A DNA stretch of 64,000 bases from Ligula intestinalis (GCA_036362985.1 JAYGXS010000001.1:50351713-50415712); one strand, 5' to 3'; shown: positions 26,801 through 41,800, counted from the stretch's first letter. Translations and numbers: made by a program. Notes: generated by a model not told the origin, from the sequence alone.

Positions 26801-29800
26801 TCGAATCAAACAGGAACATAAGACGATTTTAAAGAAAAAATTGGATGTATCTTATTACGATTTACTACTGTTTTACTTTTTTAAATGAGTTATTTTTCAG
26901 ATTTGTTCGAAGGGACGGATGAGTGACCCTCGCAATTATCACTTTAAACATTTGAAATGTAGATTATGTTTCCAAAATATCTGAAAAATGTTTGATTAAT
27001 TTATTGATAAAAACATTTACTAATTCTATTTTATGTTTTTTTCTATGCATTTTCAGTCATGCGAAGAGTCTCACGAGAACCAAAAGCTCCGGCTGGAACG
27101 AGATGAATTGCAACTCATGCTTAATCGATTAGAAACAAGGGTCCAAGAGGTAGATGCATCGTGATTTCGTTTTCTGCATTTCAGATTTTTTGATTATTAA
27201 GTCTCATACATAAGGCATAGAAGTTCACCTGAAGTTTTTGTTCTAGTAATTAAAAATGCAGTCTTTTCGGTAGTTCATTTTTATAAACAACAACTTTACG
27301 TGATTTACGTACCCATTCTTCTCGCGTGTGCTCATATTATTCAAACCATATTAACAATAAGCGAGCTATCCGAACAAGGTAAACAATTGTGAAAGGTTTT
27401 TAAATCAGGATGTTAGTTGCAGTATTTAGTTTTGAATTTATCGTACCCTTCTCCTTCTTTAAAAAGTGGTATGACCTCACAAAGGGTATCAAACGGTATT
27501 TTGCTTTTCAGATCCAAACCAATGTTCAAAGTCTTACCAAAGAGCGTGACGATCTCCACCGTCTTTATAATGAGGCAAGTTCGTTTTTTCAAACGAAAAC
27601 ATTCGAATTTGCCTGATATTTCTGATTTTTGTTTACTTGAACATAAATCCTTCTAAAGGGCTAGGAATCCATTTCGGCAATTCCAGGTACTCTGATATCC
27701 AAAGAAAGCCTTGAGAGTTAGCCACTTTTCTTTGATCCTCACCGATTCTGACAACTTTGCACTAAATTCAAGGTGTTACAGAAAGTAAAGATATTTGGAA
27801 TGGTGAATTAAGCTTGTAATCGTATTGAGCAATTTGGTAAGGAGATGTAGATTGCAGCCATCTATAGTAAAGATGCTATTGAGTTTCTTTATTCTGATGT
27901 AAGCGTGTCAAATTTTCTTATTCAACAAGTTTTAGTTCCTCTAACTTATGAAAATATAACCTTCAGGCTTCGGCAGCATAAACAGTAAAGGCAAGCATGT
28001 TATACGACTACAGTAGTCGCCGCTTATTAAGCCTACGGTTTTTGCTAAGTAAAATTCCGTCCCAAACTGATTTGGGCTTAATACGCGGCTGGATCTATTA
28101 ACCTTGGGTTTAATAACCGGTGACTACTGTATTAAGCCCAACTCAGCTTGGGACGGAATTTTACATAGCAAAAACTGTGGGCTTAATAACCGGCAACTAC
28201 TGTATTTACGGATTTTTATATGTGACTTACTTGGAACTAACGGTCGGAACCTCATTTTTAAATGCTTTTAATAGTGGTCATAATACACTAAATTTTGTCC
28301 GCAGACACCGTTAACAGGCTTCTCAAAAAGTTAAGCTTCCATAAATTGAAAATAATTTTTCAACAAACATTTAATATGCTATCTAGCAAGAATATCAGAA
28401 AGACAGGTGATCAGCTAGCCCAAAAACTCGAAAATTTCGGGGCGCATACAATTTAGGAAAAGAGTAATGATCTAAGTTGAAGTTATTAAGCCTGCTCCTA
28501 AACGCCTCTGCTGACGCCACGTAGAATATATAACAATATGCATGCCAAGTTTTCCTATTTGGTTACATAGCTCGAAGTTCATGTAAAAAGTTAGTATTTT
28601 AATCTCACAATTAAGAATCGAAGGCTAAAGTTGTACGTCCTATTTACAACTGATTAGGAGCGGAAAATAATAAGACCATCTGATTTTTTCCATTTATCGT
28701 AAGTGACTGATCTCGACTTGTTCCAGATTAGCTTTTCAGATCAGAAGCGTTTACACTGTATTTTCTTTGTCACCAAAACGTTATCTTCTTCTCTTTTTTC
28801 CCTATTGACTGACATGAATCGCCAGATATAGGGTCTATCTTTAATAGTGTCCCGACAAGTTGGTTTCTTGAAGTGCTCTCCATTGGCAACCTTGGAATAT
28901 GGAATGCATCGGATACCTTTCCAAGATTAGTATTCTCTTATCTTACTTACTTTCGGCAAAGATGAAAAAATGAAAACCGGTAGGCCTGCGTTTACGGCAA
29001 TGGTATCCAGAAACCGAACTCTACAAAGTGTTCTTGATTCGAAACAAATTATTTGTAACAAGCTTGCTTAATTTCCTTATTAGTCATTTATTTACAATTC
29101 TATAGAGAGCGTTCTGGAAGAAACCCGTGTCGAATTCATCTTGTTTCCTCAAAAACCCTTTTCCCTTTTAGTTCTGTAAAGATAATCGGCTGATAGGAGA
29201 GATCTTATGATTTAAATTCACTCTAGCCTGTATATTGAATAAGATGCTTACTCCTGGCTAATCATCAAAGAATAGAGCTCTTTTGTGTTTTCCTATCAAT
29301 GTAGCATAACAAGGCTGAAAGTATTTCTTTTGGTTCTGATTGAATTTCTAGGCCAGAAATGAGATCCACCGCCTCCATCATGACCTCTATGACGCGCATA
29401 ACTGTGGTGACAGGACCTCCACTGCCCAGCAGGAACTCCTCAGCCGCTTGGAGAGCGGTAACGAACACGCTCAGGCAGAGATCAGCCGCCTGACGGCAGA
29501 ACGGGACAGTGTTGTTGCAAAGTACAAGGTAAGCACTCACACGCCAGACGTGACTTTATGTATGCACCCCTTGTGTTCCTGCCGGTTCGGCACAATCGCC
29601 CAGGAGTGGACATCCAATTGTGCATCCATTAAGTTTCCTCGTCATTGTGTTGTTGCCATTGCTATCAATGTCGTATGCATCTCACTTGCGCCGTGCACCA
29701 CTTGTCGAGCACCGCGGGAGACCGCTGCCACCGTCCCTGTGCCCTCCCTCACGGTCACCGTTCGCGGCTGTGCATTGCATATGCTTATGTCTGGATATGG

Positions 29801-32800
29801 GCAGGGGTGAGAGACACTCCGGAAAGCATATGGATGCCTAGTCATTGTCTGACCTTTGCAGAAGATCCTGGAGCTAGAGAATCAGGACAAGCTGCGCCAC
29901 AATAAACAGATGGACTACCTGGAGAAGGCTCTGAGCGAAGCTACCGCAGAAAGAGATGAGGTGATGGGTCGTGTGAACGGTCTGCGTCGGAAACTGGAGG
30001 ACCTGCAGTGTCACCAAGTTCAAATTGAGCAGAGACTGACAGAGAAACAGGAGAAGTTGAAAGTACGTTTTTTTAGAACCTTCGCATTTACTGCAAGATA
30101 CATGTGTTTGCAATCCTTATGAATTTGTGTCACTGGGCGTACATAACCTCTAACAGTGCATACTTTCTCCAAAAAATTAAAGCTTAGGGAGTTACATAAT
30201 ATCTGCGTTAAAGTTTCCGGTCCTTCGAATCTGTACTTACGTTATGAATGACTGATGATGGCAGGCAATTCAATCGTCATCATTACGGCCTGCTTTATAT
30301 TTTTCAGTAATATTTCTTGATGATCAGCTGTATTAAGGTTTCGGTTGGAGATATTGTTCGTTGGCAATTTGGAGCCCGCCATTGTCGCATTGGAAGCCAT
30401 TATTTTCTTGGTATCTCCCACAAACTTTGGAAATTAGCTTTAATTTTGGTCGAGAGTGGGCCTTGTGTATTTCAACGTCAGGTTTTGCTAATAATTTGTG
30501 TGAAAGCAACGAACAGTCTGGTATGGAATATAAAAAGTTGTCTCTCAGTGGCTTCTAATTGGTGATTTACCTTAAGCCCTCCGCCTCCCACAGGCATTAG
30601 GTAAGGCATCTGGAATTCAAATACTAAGAATTTGCACTTCTACCAGTAGTGAATCCTCTTTTCTGCCTTCAGATGTAGTTGATATTTACCAGTTGCCAGA
30701 ATATTACCACCTTTATACCCTGTTGGTGGACAACATATTTAAATGGAGGAAATGTTTAAAAAAGTATAAAGTCTGGGGTCTTTTGTAAGGTCCAATAGGA
30801 TTTTAATACAAAAACCTAAAAACTAAATTATTTGGAAAACGGTAGAGGATAACTGGACCTCAAGTTGAGTTTTTTCAGTTACATCTGTGAACCAGACGCG
30901 CACGACCAGTGAATGTGCCTATTTTGGACCTACTTTTATTTAGCAGCCGGATCCTTCTTATTTTGGGCAAAAAGTGGGCCAACTCACGTCGCTGATCATC
31001 GTTTCTGTATTTTAACTTTCTGCAAACTGACTAAAATTAAATGAATACGGAAAAAAGGCAGCACTTCTCACACATTTTCAAAGTCCATACATTTCTTAAT
31101 CGCTAAAAGATTTTTAAGTTGTTTTTCCCACCCTGTGTGAGGACTTGATATTAAGTGTGCATTCAGGGTGGCTCCCAGTTGCCAGATATCCTTATGGGAA
31201 CCTAGCTTACTTTGTGAAATACCATTGGCGGCTGAAGTTCCTCTTCCAAACTACATCAGCACCCATACTTTTTGCATAATAAACCTGTTTAATCAAGCAT
31301 CGGCAAGTGAGACCATCGCAAACTGTGATTTTTTCGGTGGTGACCCTCCTCCTATGTTTTTAACGTTATTATGATCGTTTTTAATTTGCAACGGCTGCAA
31401 CCTTCCAGGACCGGTTTCTTAAGAGATGGAAGAGGAGTCTTGGGAAGGCCAGAGTAGTAGGAACAATATATTGTGTACAGAATAGTTAGGAGGAATTTGC
31501 CATTCGGTTTGGCATGGCGTTCGCCGTGAGGGCCATGTCAGATCGTTGCGTCGTCGCACCCGGCTGACGACGCTGCCTGTGTCTGCCACCCTGACGGGCG
31601 GAATCCCGAGTGTCCATCAGCGAGGAAATTGTCCCACCGGCCGCAGAGTGAGGATTGTGTGAGTCAGCTTCAGGTTGCTGATTGGCTATACCTGTCTCCA
31701 GTGCGTGTGTGCACCCAGGACAAAGGTCGCGCCTCGTATGCGGACATGGGCCATTTCTCTGGGTCGAGCGCGACTGGGTGACCGAGTTTGTCACTACGAG
31801 ACTATGTCCGTGGCGTCAGGATTTAGGAGGGCGTCAGGTAGCAGTGACCACTACATACTCTCAGCAGTCAAACCACCTTTCCTCAATTCCATTTCAAAAG
31901 ATACAAGCAAAACGTTCTCTCGTTTGACGCAAACCTCTTACGCAGATAGTATAGAGAAAAGAATAAAATCCGCTATGGCTTCGGACCCCCTCTCATCCGC
32001 AGTGAAGGTTTCTTGTGTAAAGCTATTGACTTGCGAATCCTTACAAATAAAGGAAACTGCTATGTCTACCTAACGGTTATCTGAGAAATTTAGTAATCTA
32101 CTGACGCTTCAGAGAGCTTACTCGGCTCTCCATTGTCAAAGCGTTAACGGCAGATAATCAAACAGAATCGGCAGTGGCGTGCCAGGACACATTTGCCGAC
32201 CTCGGACTGATTGACTTTTTTTTCTGCCACGGCCCCGTGGAGAAGGTTCTTCGAGCGGCTTAACTGTGAGCGCTCTGAGTAACTCCCGCTGGAGAAGGGG
32301 GTGGGGAGCCATTGAGCCTCTAGTCCGGTTGCTTATTGTCTTCGTCGGGGGGCTATCTTTCAGGGATTGTGTCTGGGTGGCTTTCTTACGTTCTGTGTGC
32401 AGCCGTCTTGTCCTATGTTTCGTGTACGTAAAGACGCAAGAAGTTAAAAACCGCAGGAAGTTCGAGATGACTGTTGATGGAGTTGGCATCTGGACCTAAC
32501 AACGGTGACGAAGACTCAGCCTCCCCAGCCCCCATTCCTCCCCCATCGGGGGAATGTTTTGAAAACGCCCGCATTTATGCTATCCGAGAAACAATCTCCA
32601 CAGGGCTGAAGCAGAAAAAAATCGATCGGCCGGCGGTCGAAAAACTTGCCATGGCATTCCACTTCTGCTTTTCTTCCATTACCTGCAGTTGATGCTTTGG
32701 CAATGGAGAGCGCTGACCAAACACTCCAAACTGTCAGCATATTAATTAATGCGTTCCGGTGAGCCCACCTTATTTCTCGAATCATCAACCCGGATCTTTC

Positions 32801-35800
32801 AATTTCGCCAATCTGAATTAATAGTTAAGATAGCGGTTGATTGTACTATATACTCCCGATCAGCAATCGGCAGGGCAGCGGACTCGTGGCTCTATGGTTA
32901 GGACGTTTGCTCCTGACCGGCGAAACACGAGTTCGAAACTCCGGTGTGGCAGTAAGTTCAGCGGCTACACTAGAGTTGACTACCCGCACCTGACCACGGC
33001 CAAAAAGTCCGTAATAGCTATCCTACGGCTGCCATGTTTTGCCGGAATACTACTACTATAACATAACAGTGAAGATGTTTCAAATTGACCTGAGCACGTT
33101 TACAGGGGCCACAGACCAAGAAGTTCATGCTTAATGCACAAGGCCACTGCGAGGACTACGCGAATTGTGCCTCCAGGAGAATGTCAAAAGGGTGCACTAA
33201 GAGAGATTCATTGCAGCCTCGTATTCACTTCTGAGACGGACTAATTTATCGCGCCGGTTGACAGGTTTCCAAGCCACTGCTCTTAGTACATTGTCATAGA
33301 TTCAAGCGCGTTCGTTTATTGTGATGAGGCAGGCGCTGACTTGCCGTGGGGATGGATCTACCACCGAAGGTCTCTCTTTTTAGCGCTTCCTCCTCTCCTG
33401 CACCAGTTGAATGATCCAGCTGGTGGTGAAATGGAAATCAGCGGTTGGTTATGTTAAATAACCCCTCTACGCGCACCTCACGCGATCCGGTACCAATTCA
33501 TGTGTCATGTTTTGGAAAGGGGGCACATTGGGAAAAGTGCGGAAACATACACACACCATGCGATCTCATCTGTTTTAGCCTGCCAGTCAGTGACTATTGC
33601 CGATATGTGGTTGTCCTGTTGAGTACGTCTTCGTGAAGCCACAGATGGGAGCTGGGTGCCAGGGCGAGGCGGGACGGGGAGAGTTCTAAGTATCGACCAG
33701 GTGCACTATTCGTTTGACTTGGTACGACCATGCCCGTGCGTGACAATCGCAACAATTTACCTACGGAGGGCCATAATCGTAATGTGCGATATCCAGCCAA
33801 CCGCTTTGGCGTACCTGGTGTGACCGTACAGCTACAGTGTGGGTCTTCGTCCCCAACATTCCATACCTCTCGGAGATATCCGGTCGCATACAACTCACAC
33901 TGCACTTACGCCTGCCAAAGTGTCTATATCCCCACCCTGTTGTTGAGTCAAAGACAGATATTTGATTCATAAGATCACGCTCGGAGCCGTCCTGCAATGC
34001 GACTGTGAAATTTTGCTTGTGGGCATTAGTGACCTGATGAAGGTTAGTGCGTTTTATAACTGAGGTCTCCAGAGAATCCTGCGATTCCGACTCAGGTGAT
34101 AATTCAAGAACTCGAAACTCAACGGCGGATCGAGTTCGCCTTCTGCTGGTGTAACAGCTACAATTCATCATCTCAGGATATTCGATCCTGCACTTCATTC
34201 ACCTGGAAGGGAAACATTCGGCAATGTTTACGCGGCTAAGGTGAAATTGAATTTTAAAAGCGGAGAGGGCGCCGGTACTGACTATTTCTGTCGGGAAGAA
34301 TGAAATTCAATATCATGCCAATCGCAGAGGGTCTAGCTAACAGTCGCATGAGATTAACCCTACTGGTTTGTAACCCTGTGAACTCTAGAGACAGCTGAAC
34401 AAGTGCTGTTTCTGACGAATACAGGCACCAATAAGTAGGATGTCTTCTGAATGCCAGGCCCAACACCCGCTTGCTATCAACTTTGACCAGCAAACTCAAC
34501 AGCCCCTGGTAGGAGGGCTCAGTGATGTTGTCGGGCGGTCGGAGAGATCGTATCCTCCGCTGTCCATTGGCCTGACAATCAATAGGCTTAAGTGCAAGAA
34601 GGTTGTCCTTTGCATATTTTTTCTCTCCTGCCAACTGTTACTTACAACCTTACGGAAAGTCTTGCCTGCTGGCTGGCTGCCTATCAGTGGCATTTTCTCG
34701 GCTACTTTGAGTAACTGAGACGCGTTAAGTGTGCGCGCCCGAGACCTCATGTAGGTTATACCAGTCTGAACATCTCCTGTCTTGTAATTCCAGTAATTCA
34801 TTACCAACGCCATGCCAGCCGCTGCTGGATTATATCAGCGGTGGACGCCGGATTGACAAACGGAACGCTCACCAGTTCGCGCACCTGCCCGTCGACCCTC
34901 TGATGGCTGTCGGCCAGTCGTGACTCAGCAGGGCGCGGCTTAGGCACAGGTGTGATGAGGCGGAATGATACAGCGCGCCGAAAGTGCGCAGTCCGTGATT
35001 ACTCTCTCTCTCCTTACCTCCCTCATCTTTAGCCCCTCTTCCCGTCCCCTTCTCCGCCCTCTCCCAGGACGCGAGGATTACTGTTGCCTCACTCCAGTTA
35101 TGGTTATCAACCACACAGTCGTAGTTATCCTGTAATTAATCAGGAAATTGTCCCTCTGCTGCACGTAAAAATGGGGCGTCATAGGGTCTGGATATCTATT
35201 CTTTTAAATACATTTTATAATAATACAGTAGTCGTCGGTTTTTAAGCCCACGGTTAATAGGTTCAGCCGCCTATTAAGCCCAACTCAGCTTGGGACGGAA
35301 TTTTACATAGCAAAATCCGCCGGCTAATAAGCCCAGCCGCCGGCTAAAAAACCCAAATTGCCAACAGAATTGAGTGAGACTCTCATCTCTCTGCGTGCGC
35401 AACGCGGTCTACAGGCATCAGATTTCACAAAATTCGACGATTTCTGGTGCCTGGAGAAGGAAATCAAAGAGCACTTGCGAGTGAACTTTCCTATAAAACA
35501 ATTTACACTAGACCGCTTTTATTAAACGTGTCGTAAATCATTTTTTTGCTTTTGTTATTACGTAAAATACCGACAAACAGCATTCTTTTCTTGTACATAG
35601 CCAAGCTCTGCACATAATACAGTACGTATGTAATGTATAGTGCCTATCCTGCGTTTTCTAATCAAGAACTAGGACTCTCCGGTTATTACGCCCGCCGCTT
35701 ATTAAGCCCAATTTGGTCTGGCCACGAGGCGGGCTTAATAGCCGGCGACTACTGTACTTCCGTTCACAGAGTAGGCCTATGCCTGGGCCTTATTCTGAGA

Positions 35801-38800
35801 GACTGAAATATAACACTCAGTTCCTAGGAGTTTGGCAAATTTCAATAATTTGATTGAATCAGTTGTGAAAAATGCTCGACCTCGGTGGGAGTCGAACCCA
35901 CACAGCAGGAAAGGTTTTTGCGCAGCCAACGCTCTACCATTTAGCTGCAAGGCTCAGCGTGCGCCGCGAATTTAATCACAGTTGGATCGATTTGTTTGCC
36001 CAGTTTTACTGCACGTATGGAATCCACCAATGCGGCGCAGTAAGCTGACTGTTAGTCTGCATTTCCTAAGAAATCATCTAGGATCCATCGGATGGACTAC
36101 TAGACTAGCCTTGTTGTTAAGGTTTCGGCAGCTTTTAATAATTCGGCAAACAAAACAACCAAAGTGTGGCTAAATTTACGGCGCACGGTGAGCCTCGTAG
36201 CTCACAAGTGTACCACTACACTCCTCCATGACTCTATCGAGGTGCTTTAATGCGAATAAGGTTTAACCCAAACGGCTGTGATCATCCAGGCCCAGTTCCT
36301 TAGGAGAGGAGAGAAGTTTTGGGAGGGCAAAAGCGTTAGGAACAATATATTGTGTACAGAAGAGTTAGGAGGAAGTTGCCACTTGATCTGGCATGGCGTT
36401 CGATCGTGAGGGCCGTGTGAGAGTGTGGGGTCAACACTGCGGCCAAAAACGCTGCCTGCGTCCGCCCCGCTCGGGAACAAATCTGGAGTTAGGCCCAGTA
36501 GCAGTAGCCCCAGGCGGCCGCCGAAAGCTCTCTTTGTGTCGACAGCCCTGATGGTGCCTGGTTGGACCGCATGAAGTGGGCGCACCGGCGTGGGCGGTCC
36601 GTGTCTCGTGCGCAAGTTTGCCCTGAGTGACCTCTTCTGTGTTAAGAGGGCGTCGGGCAGCAGCGATCACTACATCACCCCACATGCGGAATTGTTTGTG
36701 GGAACGCATTTTGAATGAAACTTGCCCTGTCCACCCGTGTTGGTTCAAAGCACCTAGAAAGCGGCCTGTTTAGTGAGGCAAGAAGGTTTGACAAAAACAC
36801 TCAATTACCTACTATGTTTGGTTGAGATGGTCATGGAATCCGATATAGCTAACTGACAACGTCGAATAAGTCCGAAATGGCCTTTCGATTTACCCGAAGT
36901 TGTCGATAACTCTCCGGTTAAAACAAAACAGGACCCTCAATTTCTCCTTCCGCAGTTACATTGCCGGTGTTGAACAACTCCCTCGGAGGGGCGATATATA
37001 CAGTGGAAGGCTGAAACTAACACCAAAAGCTGGCCATGCACTCTGCACTTATAAAATTATCTATGAGATATTTATGAAAGATAGCTGACTACTTTTGTTA
37101 ACTCGGGAACAATGAATTTAACAGGATGTCGGAAAACAGATAGAAGTAAGGGCGTCGGCAGTGTGAGTTTCTTGCGCAGCTTGCTTTAGGGCTCGCCAGT
37201 TGTCTTAAAGTGCGCTCCATCGGGCAGTAGTTCCCTCTGTCTAAGTAATAACTTCAAGCTGACTCTCAAATTCTTTTAAATTTGGATAGCCAGTGAAATC
37301 GTACCCCTTGGTAGATGAATATCGATATGGAGAGAAGCATTTACCGGGCATCAAAATATTACCAGGGAAAATAGGTCAATGGGTAGGATAATTTTATGCC
37401 TGACAGTTATGAATCAGATGGTCTTCATATTTCGTGTGGTATTCAGTGTTGGATTAAAAATAATTTACATAAGCACGTTTATAACTGAAAATATCGGTCC
37501 GCCATCGAAAGGGAGAATTCGCCAACAGTCAAAACGTTCGGCTTACAAAACGCTGAGAGAAGTCTCAGTGTGTTAGCTCTCACAAACTGTAGACTCCTTT
37601 ACATTCTCTTATCTGAGGAACCTCAATTTTGTGTGAATACTTTAGCATACTTCAGAATATTCGCTAATTTTTTTAACCCTTAACTAAATGCTACCGTATT
37701 TGCCACCCACTGCTTGCTCATTTACATCGTCCGGCCCTCAGTATTCTAAAATAATATCATTCATTGATACTATGAATGCAGTAGTAGGACATTTGTTAGT
37801 AATTTAAATAGTCAACTCATAAAATAAAAAGATGCATGGGCAATAATAAGGCAAAAAAACCAAATACTGGCGGTGGGAGTTTCCTGGACGCTAATTTTTA
37901 TTGAGTCTTATAAGCTGTCCCCATTAAGTTACTCGGCCTGCTTACTCAGCATGTGCATATGTAAGGCTCTTTTAGAGTCAGGAAGATTACGAGGAGCCAA
38001 TAATTGTTCAAAGAACCTTAGGCTCTCACTGATTAACTACATTGACTGATATCTCCGCCAATTTTATAGTCTTTAGTCGTTTCTATTTGTATCTTTTGGG
38101 CTAAGACCAAAGTTTTACGGAAGGAAAAACTCGATAGATCGAAAATTATAAACAGACCCCAATGCAAACGGTGCAGCTAATTGTTCCCTTTTAATTTTTT
38201 TTCCAACTTGATTCTAGAATCCTTTTTTGCCTTCTTCTAAAGAGAGCCAATGAAGAGGTTGCTGATTTACGACAGGAATTGGAAGGGAAGCAACGACGAA
38301 TTGAGGAGGTGGAGGGTCGGATGAACACCTTAAAAATGCAGGTTGCGGAGATGGAAAATGCTTTTGGCAGATCCGAAACGAGGGTCGACGAAACTTCTCA
38401 GCGTCTGCAGATGGAACGTGAGGAGACTGCGCGACTGCAGTTCCAAATAGATTCGATGACGACTGAAAGAGATAAGTTACAGGCAAGAAGAACCCATTTC
38501 TAGTCCTTTTGTGAAACTTAAGTGTTCCCTTACAAAGGACCCTATAAGCTCTGCTCATCAGTGGACCTAGAGACTGAGATTTTTACCCGCCTTCCAGGTT
38601 AAAATGAAAATAAGCCGGAGATAATTACTGGGAACAAAGTGCCCATGTCAAGAAACTGCACAGGCGAAGCATTCAGAACTAACCCAACGTTTATTTCTAA
38701 AACCTCCAGCGTTTACATATTTGACTATGTTTAGAGGGAGATTTGGAAGGCTAGTTACTTGTTTTCATTGAGCTGTGGCAATGGGATTGCTTCTGACTCG

Positions 38801-41800
38801 CTAATGCAAAGCTGATTAATGATGCTATATCTCTTGACCTTTGTTAAGGTCAATGAACGTCTTAGGCAAATTTTAACGATTTATTTGATCCAGTTGTGAA
38901 AAACTCAGTGTTTCCCGGTGGAGCCTCGTAGCTCAGGTGGCTAGAGGGCTAGCAGTACTAAAGCTTCTTCCTTTATTTGTGTGAGTTCAAATCTCACTGA
39001 GACTGCTGAGTATTTCACAACTGGATCACATGAATACTTCAAATCTGCAAAAACTTCCATTAAGTTATTCCGCTCTGCCGGATTCTAGATGGATTGCCTG
39101 GGAAGGCCTGATAGAGCAATCCGCATATTGGGTCAGAAGTAGTGCATGCCTTCCTCTGCAGGAGGCTGACCACATAACCTGACCAAAGCGTGGTTAAATC
39201 CGCGCCTCCTTATAGGATCTCACAACTCAGGTGGCTAGAGTGTTGACTGTGCTACCCCCCCCCCGTTGCTGTCGTGAGTTCGAATCCCACCGAGGCCACC
39301 GATTTTATCACAAGTGGGTCAAATGAATGTGTTGGGATATTCAGACAGCAGTGTTCTGAGGTGAACCTAGCCAGGTTGCCGCAATTCATGTTTTAAACAA
39401 TGCTATGCAAATTGAACGTGACATGGAACTTTTCATGTTAGAGTGATTTAGGGGGGAAATATGAGGCTAAAACGAGGGATTAAAGGAAAGCGCAGTGATA
39501 TGTAGGACTTTGAACTCATTTACTGATGGAAGGGATCTTAAAGAGCACTAAGAGAGTTTATTTATAGTGGAGATTTGATTACCAGTAAACTATATATAAA
39601 ATGCGAAACAGGGTTTTACCGTATACTATAACCCTAACGGAGTGAGTAGACTCTAGAAAGAATAGTAATTGTCAGATTATAAACCCATGCAAAACCCTGA
39701 AGCCAACCATTTCACGAATTTATTAACAATACTTCAAGGAAACTCAAATTAATTCCGCTCGCCTTTCGATGCAGGGGTGTTCATAAATATAAATTCCCCG
39801 AGCACCTAACGTCAAGTCCCCCGATTGATAGTTATTAGTTTCATACATAAATTAGTAATCCATTTACTTCAAGAAAGCTTGATTGAATGCTAACCAGAGT
39901 TATTTTTTGGGGAAGGGAGCAGTCGGGAAGCAAGACGCAGGTGAATTGGAAGCAGAAGTGAACCAGAGCAATGCCATTTTTGGCAGCACAAGATCACCAG
40001 TCACCGGATTCTGGCGCGACACCGAGAACGCATCTGGTCTTTGCCTGCTACAGGCCACGGCGGAAAGACAATGCACGCTAGACAACTAGTCAGTGCGTTC
40101 AAACCCACTGCTTACATCGACTAACTACATGGGAGTGCACGCGCCCTCCCGTGCTTCCCGTGGCAGACAATTGTCCGTTGGGTGAAGTCAGATTTTAAAT
40201 GGCTGGGCTAGTTGCAGTCTCACTCTCTCCTCCCAGCCTCCTTAATTTTTAAAGCAGACATTGCTAAAGTGTCCTGGTACACTGATTGTGGACTCGAGTA
40301 TTTTCTTTTCTAAAAGGATAAATAGATTAAGCGGCAATAGGTGTCTGTTTTGAAGCACGATCTGTCTGTCTGTCTGCATGCATGCATGCCGGACCTGCAA
40401 ACTTTGTAAAACATACATCATTTTAATTTCTAACCTGCAGCAAGAGCTTGATGAGATTTTCCAAGCGAAAACAAACCTCCAAAAGCAGAACAAGTACTTG
40501 GAGAAAAAGTACCTTAGTGCTGTTTGCGAACGGGACGAGGCCGCAACTGACTGCTCAAAGTTAAACAGCGAACTTAAAGAGGTCGAAAAAAGGCTGCATG
40601 ACTTCGAGGTTGACGCGTCCTCCTGGGCCTCCAAGTATCAGGTATGGCGGATTTGTTGTAACGAGAATATTTAGACGAAAAAAGCACTACCCAACGTCGG
40701 TGAGGGCTCTGCAGTTTACCTATATATAAAATACCTCGTAGGGCGCAGCCCCCTCTTCGTTTTTACATGCTGCTTTGGTAGAAATTAAATTAATCAACCT
40801 GCCTTTAAGCTGCTCGTTCGAAAATAAGTCAATTTTTCCCGACTTAAAATAACTAACCCGCACTTCTTCCATCCTCAAGACGTGCATGGAGAAATATCCC
40901 CCCAGGCTAATAGAGAAGATCTGAGGTTCAAGTGTTACGCTTCCATTCTTATTGTAAAGTGGAACAACCATATGAAGCGTTACTACTGAATTTTCATTAA
41001 GGCGCCTCCTATTAAAAAAAATAAAGAACTCCTCAAGTCTGGTCGATGACATATGATACAGGCCAGACTTCCAGTGACTAAGATTTCTTCGACTCTGTAG
41101 TCTCGCAGAGTAAAATTCGTCAACGTATTACAATCTTCGAACACGTAACGATTGATATTATATCATTTAAACTGCAGCATATCCTAACTGCAAGTTAGCG
41201 CAACAAAGGTGGCCAAGACAGACTTTATAGGAGTAGTGCGTACGAGCGGCTGAAAGGGAGCACTATCTGAAGTTCTTGACCTTCGTGGGTTAGAGGCGGA
41301 GTCAGCCATTTGGCCTCTAGGCACGCCGACAGTAAGATGACGTGTTGACCTATCTGATCACCAATGAGTGTGGACGGGCCAGTCCGTGAGGTGTCGCCTT
41401 TGGGACACTGACGCTCTACATAGTAGTAGATTCTTAGTGAGCGTCACGGCTAAGGTCGAGTCCTATTTGTTGTGAACCAGATAATCATTGGAGTATAGCC
41501 ATCACGACCGGAGGTGTAAGAGGCTAAAAAACCCCAGCAGAAAGACTGCAGTCTGTGCAGAACCCCTTAGATTTTGACGTAACTAGTGGTGTGATTTGAG
41601 TCCAATCTTGCCTTCGGCCTTCCTGACCTTGCAAGAACATCAGGTATGGGCAGATGAGGGACGAGAGAGTGAAGCCAATACGAAGCAAGTCTGCTATCAC
41701 TTAAAACTAACTTACGCTCAAGTCACCGCGTTTGGATTTAGCCCGTTAAAGCAAGCGGTAGACGTAGTCAAACTCGACGGTTGAACTGTCGGTGTGAGTC

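Larger units (their letters stand above)
30063..38242 (+). other. Intron 9 (8.2 kb)
   Basis: Donor gtacgt. Contains two copies of dispersed repeat D1 (31.4 and 36.3 kb), a tRNA-derived SINE (32.88 kb), a pogo-type element (35.23-35.75 kb) and a SINE-A copy (35.87-36.18 kb). The 32.1-35.1 kb part is GC-richer than its flanks and probably also repeat-derived, but I could not assign it. Confidence 0.6.

Noticed and set aside
33761..34198. 145-codon open frame on the - strand
   Set aside because: Overlaps equally long frames on the other strand in a GC-richer repeat-like area, with no recognisable motif.
38218..38242. Alternative acceptor 'ttctag' for exon 10
   Set aside because: Would enter the exon out of phase with exon 9, whereas 38243 keeps phase 0.
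38923..39300. Possible true tRNA genes (also at 950, 32880, 35890, 55020 and 60600)
   Set aside because: A and B boxes are visible, but acceptor and anticodon stems do not pair well and the bodies repeat elsewhere, so SINE heads fit better.
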